A DNA stretch of 64,000 nucleotides. It comes from Lachnospiraceae bacterium. Its GTDB lineage: Bacteria > Bacillota > Clostridia > Lachnospirales > Lachnospiraceae. The stretch lies in the NCBI GenBank assembly GCA_017408735.1, contig JAFQUB010000017.1, forward strand, positions 1 through 64,000. Reading direction: 5' to 3'. Position 1 is the first letter of the stretch. Every line of letters starts with the position of its first letter. A program made the position numbers and the translations under genes. Below the pieces are notes generated by a model. That model had not been told where the DNA came from, made no database searches, and was given only the letters and a program-made list of their open reading frames with translations. Of the stretch, positions 53,996 through 62,985 are shown piece by piece.

Positions 53996-54040
53996 TTGAC
54001 AAAACTGTTTATAGGGTGTATATGTGTATATATACAGTTT
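53996..54040 (+). promoter_or_regulatory. Promoter/operator of the large ABC operon
   Basis: TTGACA (53996), 17 nt, TATATG. A 12-bp inverted repeat with one mismatch, AAACTGTTTATA (54002) and TATATACAGTTT (54029), brackets the -10. It resembles the GntR operator at 24963 and likely binds the GntR protein encoded at 57009. Confidence 0.65.
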
Positions 54041-54059
54041 ATAATCGGGAGGAAGATAT

Positions 54060-54926
54060 ATGTTAGAGATACAGGGATTAGAAAAAAAGTTGGAGGGTTT
54101 CACACTTCAGGATGTGAATATTGAACTGCCAAAAGGCTATATTATGGGGCTAATTGGTGAGAATGGTGCGGGAAAAACCACGTTGTTAAATTTGATTTTA
54201 GGGTTATATAAGCCTACAAAAGGTCAGATTATCATTGATGGGATGACTTATGAAAATCAGGAAAAGGAAATTCGCAATTTACTGGGATATGTGCTGGTGG
54301 ATGATGTATTTTCCGGAGAAATGAAGCTGATAGAACAGGCAGATATGTATGGAAAATATTATGATAATTATGACAGGACATTATTTTTAGAGTATTGTAA
54401 ACGTTTTGAACTGGAGGAAAAGAAGAAATACAAGAAGTTATCTAAGGGTGAAAAGTTAAAGTTTCAGTTTGCTTTTGCATTGGCACATAAGCCAAAGCTG
54501 TTAATTCTGGATGAGCCTACAGCAAATTTTGATCCGGAGTTTAGGGAGGAGTTTTTGAAGATCATTACAGAATTTGTGGCAAATGGAGAAAACAGTGTGC
54601 TTTTGGCAACTCATATGACAGAGGAGTTGGATAGATTTGCGGATTATATTACCTTTTTACATAAAGGAAACGTAAAATTCAGTGTGGAAAGAAGTGAACT
54701 GGAAAGCAAATACCGCTTGGTGAGCGGAGAGGATTATAAGATAAATCTGATTAAGAAAGAGCGAGTGATACATAAAGAAAAAGGGAAATATGCAACCACA
54801 GCTTTGGTAGAACATACCAATCACTCTTTTTACAGTCCAGAGTTGGATATTAATGTACCGAGTGTGGAAGACATTATGTATCACATGATTAAGAGCGAGC
54901 AGGAGAGGGGAAAACGGGCATGGTAG
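54060..54926 (+). CDS. ABC exporter ATPase 1 of the GntR operon
   Basis: A 288-aa ATPase: Walker A GENGAGKTT, signature LSKGEKLK, Walker B LLILDEPTANFDP, ATHMTEE switch, plus a 75-residue C-terminal domain. It is homologous to the ATPase at 25430. It starts 5 nt after GGGAGGAAG and overlaps the next gene by 7 nt. Confidence 0.9.
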   Translation: MLEIQGLEKKLEGFTLQDVNIELPKGYIMGLIGENGAGKTTLLNLILGLYKPTKGQIIIDGMTYENQEKEIRNLLGYVLVDDVFSGEMKLIEQADMYGKYYDNYDRTLFLEYCKRFELEEKKKYKKLSKGEKLKFQFAFALAHKPKLLILDEPTANFDPEFREEFLKIITEFVANGENSVLLATHMTEELDRFADYITFLHKGNVKFSVERSELESKYRLVSGEDYKINLIKKERVIHKEKGKYATTALVEHTNHSFYSPELDINVPSVEDIMYHMIKSEQERGKRAW

Positions 54927-55621
54927 GTATGGTATTAAAGGACTTTTACGCAAGACGGAGGGAAGCGTTGAAGGGCAGCCTGTTTCATGCGGTGATGTCA
55001 GTATTGTATATATTATTTTTGTTTAATCCATATGCTGCAACTGACATGGAATTTTCGAAAAGAATGATAAGTGCTACACAATTTTTCATGCTTTTTCTGA
55101 TGCTATTACTTCATGCCATGTATCCCAACAATCTGGGAAATGCAATGTTTTTGCTCCCAATAGAGCAGGAGGATAAAAGAAAGTATCTTTACACTACTTA
55201 TGGGATAAAGGTAGCAGTGTTGACATTAATTCATGGAAGTTGCAATATTATTTTAATTGCTTTGGGAAAAATGGTATGGTGGCAGGCTGTTTTATTGGTA
55301 TTTTGCTTAAGTTTATGGAGTCTTGTGACTGGTATCAGCAATTTCAAATTTGGAGATTTCATGCCGCAAGAAATGAAAGGAAGCGATTACAGAGTAATTT
55401 TATCATATGTTGTTTCGACATTTCTGTTTCTCACTTTGGCATTTTGGGAAGGGATAGAGAAAGAGTGGGAATTTGTATTAATTATCATATTAGTGATATT
55501 ACAGATTTTAGTGTGTGTATGGACATTGAAAAAGGATTTTAAATATTCCATAGAACAGGGAATAACCTACGAAGTGGTAAAAAAGAAAAATCAAAAGCAA
55601 AGGGGGAAGCAACATGGTTAA
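54920..55621 (+). CDS. ABC-2-type membrane protein (paralogue 1)
   Basis: A 233-aa protein with five or six membrane helices. The N-terminus MVGMVLKDFYARR and the loop LPIEQEDKRKYLYT are shared with the next two genes (MVKMVLSDFASRK/LVPLTEQEKLSYLR and MVKMVWKDFASMK/LVPLSMKEKKKYLYT). This marks a tandem triplication. It overlaps its neighbour by 8 nt. Confidence 0.8.
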   Translation: MVGMVLKDFYARRREALKGSLFHAVMSVLYILFLFNPYAATDMEFSKRMISATQFFMLFLMLLLHAMYPNNLGNAMFLLPIEQEDKRKYLYTTYGIKVAVLTLIHGSCNIILIALGKMVWWQAVLLVFCLSLWSLVTGISNFKFGDFMPQEMKGSDYRVILSYVVSTFLFLTLAFWEGIEKEWEFVLIIILVILQILVCVWTLKKDFKYSIEQGITYEVVKKKNQKQRGKQHG

Positions 55622-56315
55622 AATGGTTCTAAGTGATTTTGCTTCCAGAAAGATGGGATTGGCAGGAGATAAGCAAAGCAAAATCCTATCCGTTATATGG
55701 GGAATAATCATTATTATGTGGGTATGTAATTTTTCTCTGCAATTTGGTGTTGAAACAGTAGCAATTTTTGCATTTCACTGGGGAATTCTTGTGTTACAGT
55801 CAGGGCTTCATGAAATATATCCTACCAGTCTGTCACCTGTCATGTATTTAGTGCCATTAACAGAGCAGGAGAAATTATCTTATCTTCGCTGCTGTTTTTG
55901 GGTGAAAATTGTGGGGGTAAACGTTCTGTTTTCTTTAGGAAATATTATATTTGCATTGTTGGGAAAAATTACATGGCATAGCGGAATTGCAGTTATACTG
56001 TCTTTTTTTATGATAAGCATACCAATGGGAGTACCTGCCAACAGAAAGAGAATCAGCGAGGCAAGTAAATTATCAGAGTACAAAAAGGAAGACCGGAATA
56101 AATGGCAGGAACAAGTATATATCTCTGCCGCTTGTGTGAATTATGGACTTCTTATATGGCTGCGTTGCGAAGAAGGAAATATCTGGATAAAACTTGTAAT
56201 TGTAATTTGCTTTTTGATACAAGTTTTGCTATTTCCGTGGATTTTGAAAAACAGTCAGAAAAAGCTGACAGAGGCAGTGACAAAAGAAAATATATGGAAA
56301 ATGGCGGGGCAGTAG
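55614..56315 (+). CDS. ABC-2-type membrane protein (paralogue 2)
   Basis: A 233-aa second copy of the permease family, with the same helix pattern and loop motif. Its stop lies 2 nt before the start of paralogue 3. Confidence 0.8.
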   Translation: MVKMVLSDFASRKMGLAGDKQSKILSVIWGIIIIMWVCNFSLQFGVETVAIFAFHWGILVLQSGLHEIYPTSLSPVMYLVPLTEQEKLSYLRCCFWVKIVGVNVLFSLGNIIFALLGKITWHSGIAVILSFFMISIPMGVPANRKRISEASKLSEYKKEDRNKWQEQVYISAACVNYGLLIWLRCEEGNIWIKLVIVICFLIQVLLFPWILKNSQKKLTEAVTKENIWKMAGQ

Positions 56316-56317
56316 AT

Positions 56318-57025
56318 ATGGTAAAGATGGTATGGAAGGATTTTGCCTCCATGAAGTGGAGCGTGTTAAGAAAGAATAAAGCAAATATGTTTATATATGT
56401 GTTTGGTATTGTTTCTGTGATTAACTGGCTGTTTAAAGGAAAATGTATTTCTGCAGAGCAGGAGTGCATTGCACTAATACAGCTAATGTTTTTGGTTTTT
56501 GGGATATGCCTACATTTGTGTTTTCCGAATTGCTTGTCGGAAGCAATGTATTTAGTACCGTTGAGTATGAAAGAAAAGAAAAAGTATCTTTATACAAGTT
56601 TTTGGGTAAAGCAGTGTTTGATTAGTGTACCACATATGGCATACAATTTATGGCTGATAGGTATGGATGTGATTTCAGTATGGACAGGTATTTTTCTGGT
56701 ATATGGTCTGCTTGTACTTGGGGTACAACAAGGAGTTTCCATTAGAATTGACTTAGGACAGGTGAAGAAAGAATACTTGAATGATGGAAAAGAAATGCTC
56801 TTTCTTTTATTGTCTTTGATAATGTATTGTTTATTGGTGAGAATAGAATTTCAGGAAATGTTTTTATGGGAGAAAGCTCTTTTGGGCGGAACTTTTTTAG
56901 AGCAGATTTTATTATTCCCGTGGATAATAAAAAGAATTAGGATAAAAATGGAAGCAGCAACAGATTTTCAGGTATGGAAATCATTGTGGCAGAAGGAGGC
57001 ACAGGTTCATGAAAATTGTAATTAA
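56318..57025 (+). CDS. ABC-2-type membrane protein (paralogue 3)
   Basis: A 235-aa third copy. ATG 56318 (MVKMVWKDFASMK) aligns with the start of the other copies; upstream in-frame codons are shadow of paralogue 2. It overlaps the GntR gene by 17 nt. Cysteine content is higher than in its sisters, which suggests faster divergence. Confidence 0.8.
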   Translation: MVKMVWKDFASMKWSVLRKNKANMFIYVFGIVSVINWLFKGKCISAEQECIALIQLMFLVFGICLHLCFPNCLSEAMYLVPLSMKEKKKYLYTSFWVKQCLISVPHMAYNLWLIGMDVISVWTGIFLVYGLLVLGVQQGVSIRIDLGQVKKEYLNDGKEMLFLLLSLIMYCLLVRIEFQEMFLWEKALLGGTFLEQILLFPWIIKRIRIKMEAATDFQVWKSLWQKEAQVHENCN

Positions 57026-57380
57026 ACCCCAAGGAACTATGGCGATTTATGAGCAAATCGTGAATCAGTTAAAAAATGCCATTGTTACCGGTGAATTAAA
57101 AACAGGGGAAGCCCTTCCCTCCATACGAATGCTGGCAAGTGACTTGCAGGTCAGCGTGATTACCACAAAACGTGCCTACGAGGAACTGGAAAAAGAAGGG
57201 CTGATACGTTCCGTGGCAGGCAAAGGTTTTTATGTGTGTGAGTATAATCAGGATTATTTAAAGGAAAAACAGCTGATGATGCTGGAAAAAAGGCTGTCAG
57301 AAGTGCTGGAAGAATGTAAGGAAGCCGGATTATCCAAAGAAGAAATCTTGGAAATGCTGCAAACCTTATTGGGAATGTAG
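57009..57380 (+). CDS. GntR-family regulator, YtrA subfamily
   Basis: A 123-aa protein: winged helix (MAIYEQIVNQLKNAIVTGEL, LPSIRMLASDLQVSVITTKRAYEELEKEGLI) with a short helical tail, close to the regulator at 25053. It is internal to the operon and likely controls it through the operator at 54002-54040. Confidence 0.9.
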   Translation: MKIVIKPQGTMAIYEQIVNQLKNAIVTGELKTGEALPSIRMLASDLQVSVITTKRAYEELEKEGLIRSVAGKGFYVCEYNQDYLKEKQLMMLEKRLSEVLEECKEAGLSKEEILEMLQTLLGM

Positions 57381-57388
57381 GAGGACGT

Positions 57389-58066
57389 ATGTTAGAATTT
57401 CAACATGTAACAAAGAAGCAGGGGAATTTTGTTTTATCTGATATCAATTTTCAGATGGAGGAAGGATTTCTGTTAGGAATCGTTGGGAAAAACGGAGCAG
57501 GAAAAACCACCATGATGCGTTGTATGCTGGAAGAAAGAATAGCTTATACAGGAAATATTTATTTTCAGGGACAGGACATAAAAACTAACCGCAGAGAGTT
57601 TATGGCAAAAACAGCATATGTGGCAGATGATAACGTTTTTCTGAATGGAAAAACCGCACAGGAGAATGTGGAGATTTTGGGTGGATTTTATCCGGAATTC
57701 AGTCAGGAAAACTTTAAAAAGTATATGAAAGATGTGGATTTATCCACAAAGAAAAAAATAGAAAACATGTCCAGAGGAGAATTTATCCGTTTTCAGGTGG
57801 CGTTTGCCAGAGCGAGAAATGCCAGACTGTATTTACTGGATGAAGCAACCGCAGGCATGGACCCGGTATTTCGAAAGGACTTTTATGGAATTTTGCGTGA
57901 AATTCTTGCTACGGAGGCAACAGTGTTAATGACTACCCACGTTCAATCAGATATCAACAAAAATATGGACTATGTTTGCCGCTTAGAGCAGGGACGAATG
58001 GTGTATTATGAGGAAAATGTAGGGGATATGGAGGTTACAGGAGGGATACTTCATGGACAAGTATAA
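57389..58066 (+). CDS. ABC exporter ATPase 2 of the GntR operon
   Basis: A 225-aa ATPase: Walker A GKNGAGKTT, signature MSRGEFIR, Walker B LYLLDEATAGMDP, TTHVQSD switch. It has no C-terminal extension. It overlaps the next gene by 14 nt. Confidence 0.88.
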   Translation: MLEFQHVTKKQGNFVLSDINFQMEEGFLLGIVGKNGAGKTTMMRCMLEERIAYTGNIYFQGQDIKTNRREFMAKTAYVADDNVFLNGKTAQENVEILGGFYPEFSQENFKKYMKDVDLSTKKKIENMSRGEFIRFQVAFARARNARLYLLDEATAGMDPVFRKDFYGILREILATEATVLMTTHVQSDINKNMDYVCRLEQGRMVYYEENVGDMEVTGGILHGQV

Positions 58067-58538
58067 AGAAAAAGAGGTGCGAGAGCTGATAAGAGAATTT
58101 GATAAAAAACTGTTAGAAGCCAGAGAGTATGACAGTTGGCTGTATAAGGTGCCGCTCTATTTTTATGAGCTAATATCTATAACGCTTAGTTTCACCAGTG
58201 ACATGGATATTATGTTTTGGGTTGGAATGATGAACTATGCATTTAGTATATCTTTTGAAATGAGAAGTTATCTTAAGTTTCAGGGGCAGTCGGTGTATGA
58301 GCTGTTGTCTTATTATCCGGTGACAAAACGGGATATTTTTCTTGTGCGGTTGGGGTATTTGAAAGATAAAATGATAAAAAGGCTTGTGTTTTTATATCTG
58401 ATACAGCTTCCATGGATGGTGTATCACAGAGGTGTGACGAAAAATAATATAGTGATTCCGATTGCGTTGGTGTTTACGGCATTGCTTTGCGGTATTGTGG
58501 AAATACTGCCTGGGATGAGAAAAGGAGAAGAACGATGA
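58053..58538 (+). CDS. Short ABC-associated membrane protein
   Basis: A 161-aa protein with a charged N-terminal helix (YKEKEVRELIREFDKKLLEAREYD) and about four membrane helices; SVYELLSYYPVTKRDIFLVRLGYLKDKM matches the coupling-loop type of the permeases (YELL..PVTKRD). It is a likely partner of ATPase 2. It overlaps the GTPase gene by 4 nt (ATGA). Confidence 0.7.
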   Translation: MDKYKEKEVRELIREFDKKLLEAREYDSWLYKVPLYFYELISITLSFTSDMDIMFWVGMMNYAFSISFEMRSYLKFQGQSVYELLSYYPVTKRDIFLVRLGYLKDKMIKRLVFLYLIQLPWMVYHRGVTKNNIVIPIALVFTALLCGIVEILPGMRKGEER

Positions 58539-61210
58539 GCAAAAAACAAATATGTACCGGCATTCTGGCACATGTGGATGCCGGCAAAACGACACTTTCA
58601 GAAGGACTATTATATACGAGTGGAAGCATTCGCAAAATAGGTCGTGTAGATAACAAGGATGCGTATTTAGATAATTATGAATTGGAGCGTGCCAGGGGAA
58701 TTACTATATTTTCCAAGCAGGCAGTGATGGAATTGGAACATACCATTATGACATTGTTGGACACTCCGGGGCATATTGATTTTTCCACGGAAATGGAACG
58801 GACGTTACAGGTGTTGGATTATGCCATTCTTGTGGTAAGCGGATCTGACGGTGTACAGGGGCATACCCAGACTCTTTGGGAGTTGTTGGAGTATTATCAC
58901 ATACCGACCTTCCTTTTTGTGAATAAAATGGACCAAAATGGAACAGACCGTGGAAAACTTATGGAAGAATTGCAGAACAGATTTGGTGATGGCTGTATTG
59001 ATTTCAGCGGAGAATGGGATGAGGAATTTTATGAAACGTTAGCGATGCAGGAAGAAGAAGTCTTAAATTTCTTTTTAGAAGAAGGTGTAATAGAACAAGC
59101 ACAAATACAGAAATTAATCAAGAACAGAAAAGTATTTCCGTGCTTTTTTGGTTCCGCCTTAAAATTGCAGGGAGTGGAGGAATTTATACACCAGCTGGAC
59201 GTACTTACCATAGAACAGCCATATCCGGAAAAATTCGGCGCCAGAGTATTTAAAATTACAAGAGATGAGCAGGGAAACCGACTGACACACTTGAAAGTTA
59301 CCGGTGGAAGTCTGAAGGTAAAAGATATTATTATAGGAAACAGTACCAACGGAGAGGATGAAGAATCTTGGGAAGAAAAGGTCAACGAAATCCGTATTTA
59401 TTCCGGCGAAAAATACCACACAGAAAAGGAAGTAAAAGCGGGAACCATCTGTGCAGTTACCGGTTTGAATCATACATTTCCAGGGGAAGGTCTTGGGATG
59501 GAAGATGAGTTAGTCCTGCCTTACCTAACACCGGTATTAACTTATCAGATTGTATTTCCGGAAGGTCAGGATCCGGCTTCTGTACTGCCGAAACTTTCCT
59601 TGTTGGAGGAAGAAGATCCTTCTTTACATATTCTTTGGAGAGAGGATTTGCAGGAAATTCACATTCAGGTTATGGGAGAAGTGCAGATAGAAATTTTAAA
59701 ATCTGTTATCAAAGAACGCTTTGGCATTGTGGCAGAGTTTGCTCATGGAACCATATGCTATAAGGAGACCATTAAAAATACAGTGGAGGGTGTAGGACAT
59801 TTTGAACCGTTAAGGCATTATGCGGAAGTGCATGTAATGTTAGAACCATTGGAGGCAGGCGCAGGGCTTGTGTTTGAAAGTAACTGCAGTGAGGATAAAC
59901 TTTCCAAGAACTGGCAGCGGTTAATTTTAACCCATTTAAAAGAGCGTCAACACCGTGGCGTGCTTACCGGTTCTGCCGTCACAGACATGAAAATCACATT
60001 GATTGCCGGCAGGGCACACCAAAAACACACCATGGGTGGCGATTTCAGACAGGCAACCTACCGGGCGGTACGTCAGGGACTTATGGAGGCAGAATCTGTT
60101 CTCTTAGAGCCTTACTATGAATTTCGGTTAGAAATCCCGGAAAGCTATATTGGACGAGCCATGACAGACATTGAAAATATGCATGGCATGTTTGATTCGC
60201 CGGAACGATTTGGAGATATGGCGGTAATTACCGGAAAGGCACCAGTGGCAACCTTCGGAGAATATCAGAAACAGGTAAACATATACAGCAAAGGCTGTGG
60301 AAAATTAAGCCTGCGGGTCAAAGGGTATTATCCATGCCATAACGAAGAAGAAGTAATCAATGAAATTGCCTACGAGCCGGAGGCAGACCTGAGAAATCCT
60401 ACCGGTTCCGTTTTCTGCGCTCATGGTGCCGGTTTTTACGTAGAATGGGATCAAGTGAAAAATTATATGCATGTGGAAGCAATGGGACAGGAGCCCCAGG
60501 AAGAAACCATAGTCACTGCCCAAAGCTATTATGAAGAAGAATGGATTGATACGGAAGAAGTAGACCGCATCATTGAACGAACTTTTTACGCCAATCGAAA
60601 TGGCAGCGGAAAAAGCCCCAAAAAGAGCCAGTCCTTAAAAAGCAGACAAAAGCAGAAATATCCTGTGGAATCTGTAAGAACCTTTAGAGAAACAGAGAAA
60701 AAAGAAGAATACGTTTTAGTAGATGGCTACAATGTGATATTTGCATGGGAAGAACTAAAAGAGCTGGCAAAGATAAATGTAGACAGCGCCAGAGGCAGAT
60801 TAATGGATATTTTATGCAATTACCAAGGTATGAAAAAATGTAACTTGATTCTTGTATTTGATGCCTACCGCGTAGAAGGTCACCCAACTGAAATCTTAGA
60901 CTACCACAACATACACGTAGTCTACACCAAAGAAGCCGAAACCGCCGATGCTTATATTGAAAAATTCGCCCACGAAAACGGAAAAAAATACCACATAACC
61001 GTAGTAACTTCCGATGGCCTGGAACAAATCATCATCCGTGGCGCCGGCTGCCACCTCTTATCTTCAAGAGAGCTACAGGAAGAAATCAACCAACTAAACC
61101 AAAAACTAACAGAATACCAAGAAACCCAAACACAAACCAAAAACTTTCTGCAAGACATCCTCCCTAAAGGGACAGTAGAAACATTCTCTCAATTACTGGA
61201 GGAACCATAA
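58535..61210 (+). CDS. Tet(M)-like ribosomal GTPase fused to a YacP/Rae1-like NYN domain
   Basis: An 891-aa protein. Residues 1-about 640 are an EF-G/Tet(M)-type translational GTPase: HVDAGKTT (13-20), RGIT (54-57), DTPGH (76-80), NKMD (130-133), then domains II to V. A Lys/Ser-rich linker (about 690-715) leads to a NYN nuclease domain (about 727-870; D730 in DGYN, FDAYRVEG, ADAYIEKFA, TSDGLEQ). Rae1/YacP is a ribosome-dependent mRNA endonuclease, so the fusion may both act on stalled ribosomes and cut their mRNA. ATG 58535 follows AAAGGAG. It is last gene of the ABC operon. Tetracycline resistance cannot be claimed from sequence. Confidence 0.88.
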   Translation: MSKKQICTGILAHVDAGKTTLSEGLLYTSGSIRKIGRVDNKDAYLDNYELERARGITIFSKQAVMELEHTIMTLLDTPGHIDFSTEMERTLQVLDYAILVVSGSDGVQGHTQTLWELLEYYHIPTFLFVNKMDQNGTDRGKLMEELQNRFGDGCIDFSGEWDEEFYETLAMQEEEVLNFFLEEGVIEQAQIQKLIKNRKVFPCFFGSALKLQGVEEFIHQLDVLTIEQPYPEKFGARVFKITRDEQGNRLTHLKVTGGSLKVKDIIIGNSTNGEDEESWEEKVNEIRIYSGEKYHTEKEVKAGTICAVTGLNHTFPGEGLGMEDELVLPYLTPVLTYQIVFPEGQDPASVLPKLSLLEEEDPSLHILWREDLQEIHIQVMGEVQIEILKSVIKERFGIVAEFAHGTICYKETIKNTVEGVGHFEPLRHYAEVHVMLEPLEAGAGLVFESNCSEDKLSKNWQRLILTHLKERQHRGVLTGSAVTDMKITLIAGRAHQKHTMGGDFRQATYRAVRQGLMEAESVLLEPYYEFRLEIPESYIGRAMTDIENMHGMFDSPERFGDMAVITGKAPVATFGEYQKQVNIYSKGCGKLSLRVKGYYPCHNEEEVINEIAYEPEADLRNPTGSVFCAHGAGFYVEWDQVKNYMHVEAMGQEPQEETIVTAQSYYEEEWIDTEEVDRIIERTFYANRNGSGKSPKKSQSLKSRQKQKYPVESVRTFRETEKKEEYVLVDGYNVIFAWEELKELAKINVDSARGRLMDILCNYQGMKKCNLILVFDAYRVEGHPTEILDYHNIHVVYTKEAETADAYIEKFAHENGKKYHITVVTSDGLEQIIIRGAGCHLLSSRELQEEINQLNQKLTEYQETQTQTKNFLQDILPKGTVETFSQLLEEP

Positions 61211-61319
61211 AGACTGTGGTGCATTACGCGCCCCCGCTCTATCCGCCCTTGATTTATGTATGAATGATTTCTCCCTTCCTTTAATATAATGAATATAAGA
61301 AACTCATAGGAGCACACAC

Positions 61320-62159
61320 ATGAAGGACTTCTTTTTAAATGAGGACGGAAAGAAATGTGATGGAAAAAGTATTCTGACCTTGGTATTCTTCCTTTCCGCT
61401 ATGTTTCTTCTGGGTAGAACGGCACATTATGCTGTAGACAGTGTAAGCAGTAGCTATATTCAAAATCAGGCAGATAACTGGGGATTGGGAGGATATGGTG
61501 AAAATGGAGAAAAGCCAACCGGAAATGTTTCCCCAGAAGAATTGAAAAAATACGATGCTTATTATATTTCAGAAGGTGAGGATAAGGTGATTTACCTGAC
61601 TTTCGATGCAGGATACGAGAATGGAAACACAGAACCGATTCTGGATGCATTGAAAAAACACAATGTGTCAGCAACCTTTTTTGTGGTTGGTCATTACTTA
61701 GAATCTTCTCCGGATTTAATAAAGCGAATGGTAGAGGAAGGACATACGGTTGGAAATCATACATACACCCATCCGGATATGTCTGCTATTTCCAGTATGG
61801 ATGCATTTCGTAAGGAAATAGAGGATGTAGAGAACAAATATAAAGAGATTACCGGACAGGATATGGTGAAATTTTATCGCCCTCCCCAGGGAAAATACAG
61901 CATGGAAAATCTGAAAATGGCACAGGAGTTAGGATATCACACCTTCTTTTGGAGTCTTGCCTATGTGGACTGGTATCAGGATAAGCAGCCAAGTAAAGAG
62001 GAAGCCTTTGAAAAGCTGGCAGGGAGAATTCATCCGGGAAGTATCGTATTACTTCACAGCACTTCTACCACCAATGGAGAAATTTTAGATGAATTGTTGG
62101 GGAAATGGGAAGATATGGGATATCGTTTTGGAACGTTAGATGAATTTGTGAAACAATAG
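61320..62159 (+). CDS. PdaA-like polysaccharide deacetylase
   Basis: A 279-aa NodB-fold deacetylase with an N-terminal membrane anchor. TFDAGYENGNT replaces the classic TFDDG, the form seen in PdaA, which makes muramic delta-lactam in spore cortex. GNHTYTHPDM, YRPPQGKYS, WSLAYVDWY and VLLHSTS are intact. This supports a spore-forming host. Confidence 0.88.
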   Translation: MKDFFLNEDGKKCDGKSILTLVFFLSAMFLLGRTAHYAVDSVSSSYIQNQADNWGLGGYGENGEKPTGNVSPEELKKYDAYYISEGEDKVIYLTFDAGYENGNTEPILDALKKHNVSATFFVVGHYLESSPDLIKRMVEEGHTVGNHTYTHPDMSAISSMDAFRKEIEDVENKYKEITGQDMVKFYRPPQGKYSMENLKMAQELGYHTFFWSLAYVDWYQDKQPSKEEAFEKLAGRIHPGSIVLLHSTSTTNGEILDELLGKWEDMGYRFGTLDEFVKQ

Positions 62160-62174
62160 AATACGTTTAAATAA

Positions 62175-62206
62175 AACAATCCCCGGAGATTACTCTGGGG
62201 ATTGTT
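62175..62206. terminator. Bidirectional terminator
   Basis: Stem AACAATCCCC / GGGGATTGTT with a 12-nt loop that contains the stop codon of the minus-strand XRE gene. Confidence 0.85.
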
Positions 62207-62552
62207 CATCTAAGTCTAATAAACGGTCTACTGCTGGTTGCATTGTCTTATTTTCGCGGTATTTCAGAACTAAATTTTTCTCATGTTCGGTCAGTGAAAG
62301 TGGTGCATTCGTGTTTTTTTCCTTGTACCCAAAGGCTTCTAAAATATTTTCAATATTATATATTTCGCATAGCAACATCAAAGTATCTGCATCAGGCTGA
62401 GTGGTGCTGTTTTCCCATGCATAAATAGTCTTTGCTGCTGCCGGTGAATTGTATTTAGTTAGTAATTCTGAAACTTCATTTACAGTCAAATCGTTTAATT
62501 TCCTATAATATTTTAAAACATGACCAATCTTCGGATTTTTCATAATGGACAC
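62190..62552 (-). CDS. XRE-family regulator
   Basis: A 120-aa protein with an N-terminal helix-turn-helix (VNEVSELLTKYNSPAAAKTIYAWENSTTQPDADTLMLLCEIYNI) and an acidic C-terminal helix. The start is GTG 62552 (GAGG four nt upstream) or ATG 62543. It is divergent from the next operon and may regulate it via the repeats at 62656-62708. Confidence 0.85.
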   Translation of the reverse strand: MSIMKNPKIGHVLKYYRKLNDLTVNEVSELLTKYNSPAAAKTIYAWENSTTQPDADTLMLLCEIYNIENILEAFGYKEKNTNAPLSLTEHEKNLVLKYRENKTMQPAVDRLLDLDEQSPE

Positions 62553-62655
62553 TAAGCCTCAAGCAAAACTCCTTGCCTTGCTATCCTTTCTTACATTCTT
62601 AAATATCTTCTAATTTTACCATATCAATTGTTGATTTGTTTGTCAATTATTGTAA

Positions 62656-62714
62656 TGACATTCTCGAATATCAAGAAATTGTAAGTTGACATTCTTTAGA
62701 AACAAGAATAAAAT
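62656..62714 (+). promoter_or_regulatory. Promoter and repeated operator of the right-edge operon
   Basis: TTGACA (62686), 17 nt, TAAAAT (62709). TGACATTCT, 8 nt, AAGAA occurs at 62656 and 62687, 31 bp apart (about three turns); the second copy covers the promoter spacer. Confidence 0.65.
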
Positions 62715-62763
62715 AGTATATATTATGAAAAAATTCTTGGGCGTAAAGAAAGAGGTGGTTTGC

Positions 62764-62985
62764 ATGGAAATGAAAAATACATTGTTAAGCTACATAGAAA
62801 ATTGTGGTATTTCCGTGGAACACCTTTCTAAAGAGTTAAATATGGATGTAGCAAAATTTCAGGTAAATAGCAAGCTGGATTGGAATGCACAGGAATTATT
62901 GCAAATTTGCAGTTATTTAGATATAGAGCCGACAAAATTTTATACCAGAAAGATAGATAAAAAAGGGGAGAGGGATTCATGGTAA
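62764..62985 (+). CDS. Small HTH-like protein
   Basis: A 73-aa protein (MEMKNTLLSYIENCGISVEHLSKELNMDVAKFQ... LLQICSYLDIEPTKFYTRK), with the pattern of an XRE helix-turn-helix reduced to its core. ATG 62764 follows GAGGTGG. Its end overlaps the next start by 7 nt. Confidence 0.65.
   Translation: MEMKNTLLSYIENCGISVEHLSKELNMDVAKFQVNSKLDWNAQELLQICSYLDIEPTKFYTRKIDKKGERDSW

Noticed and set aside
58535-61210. Calling the GTPase a tetracycline-resistance gene
   Set aside because: Tet(M)-like paralogues without resistance activity are common, and the fused NYN domain makes a different role more likely.
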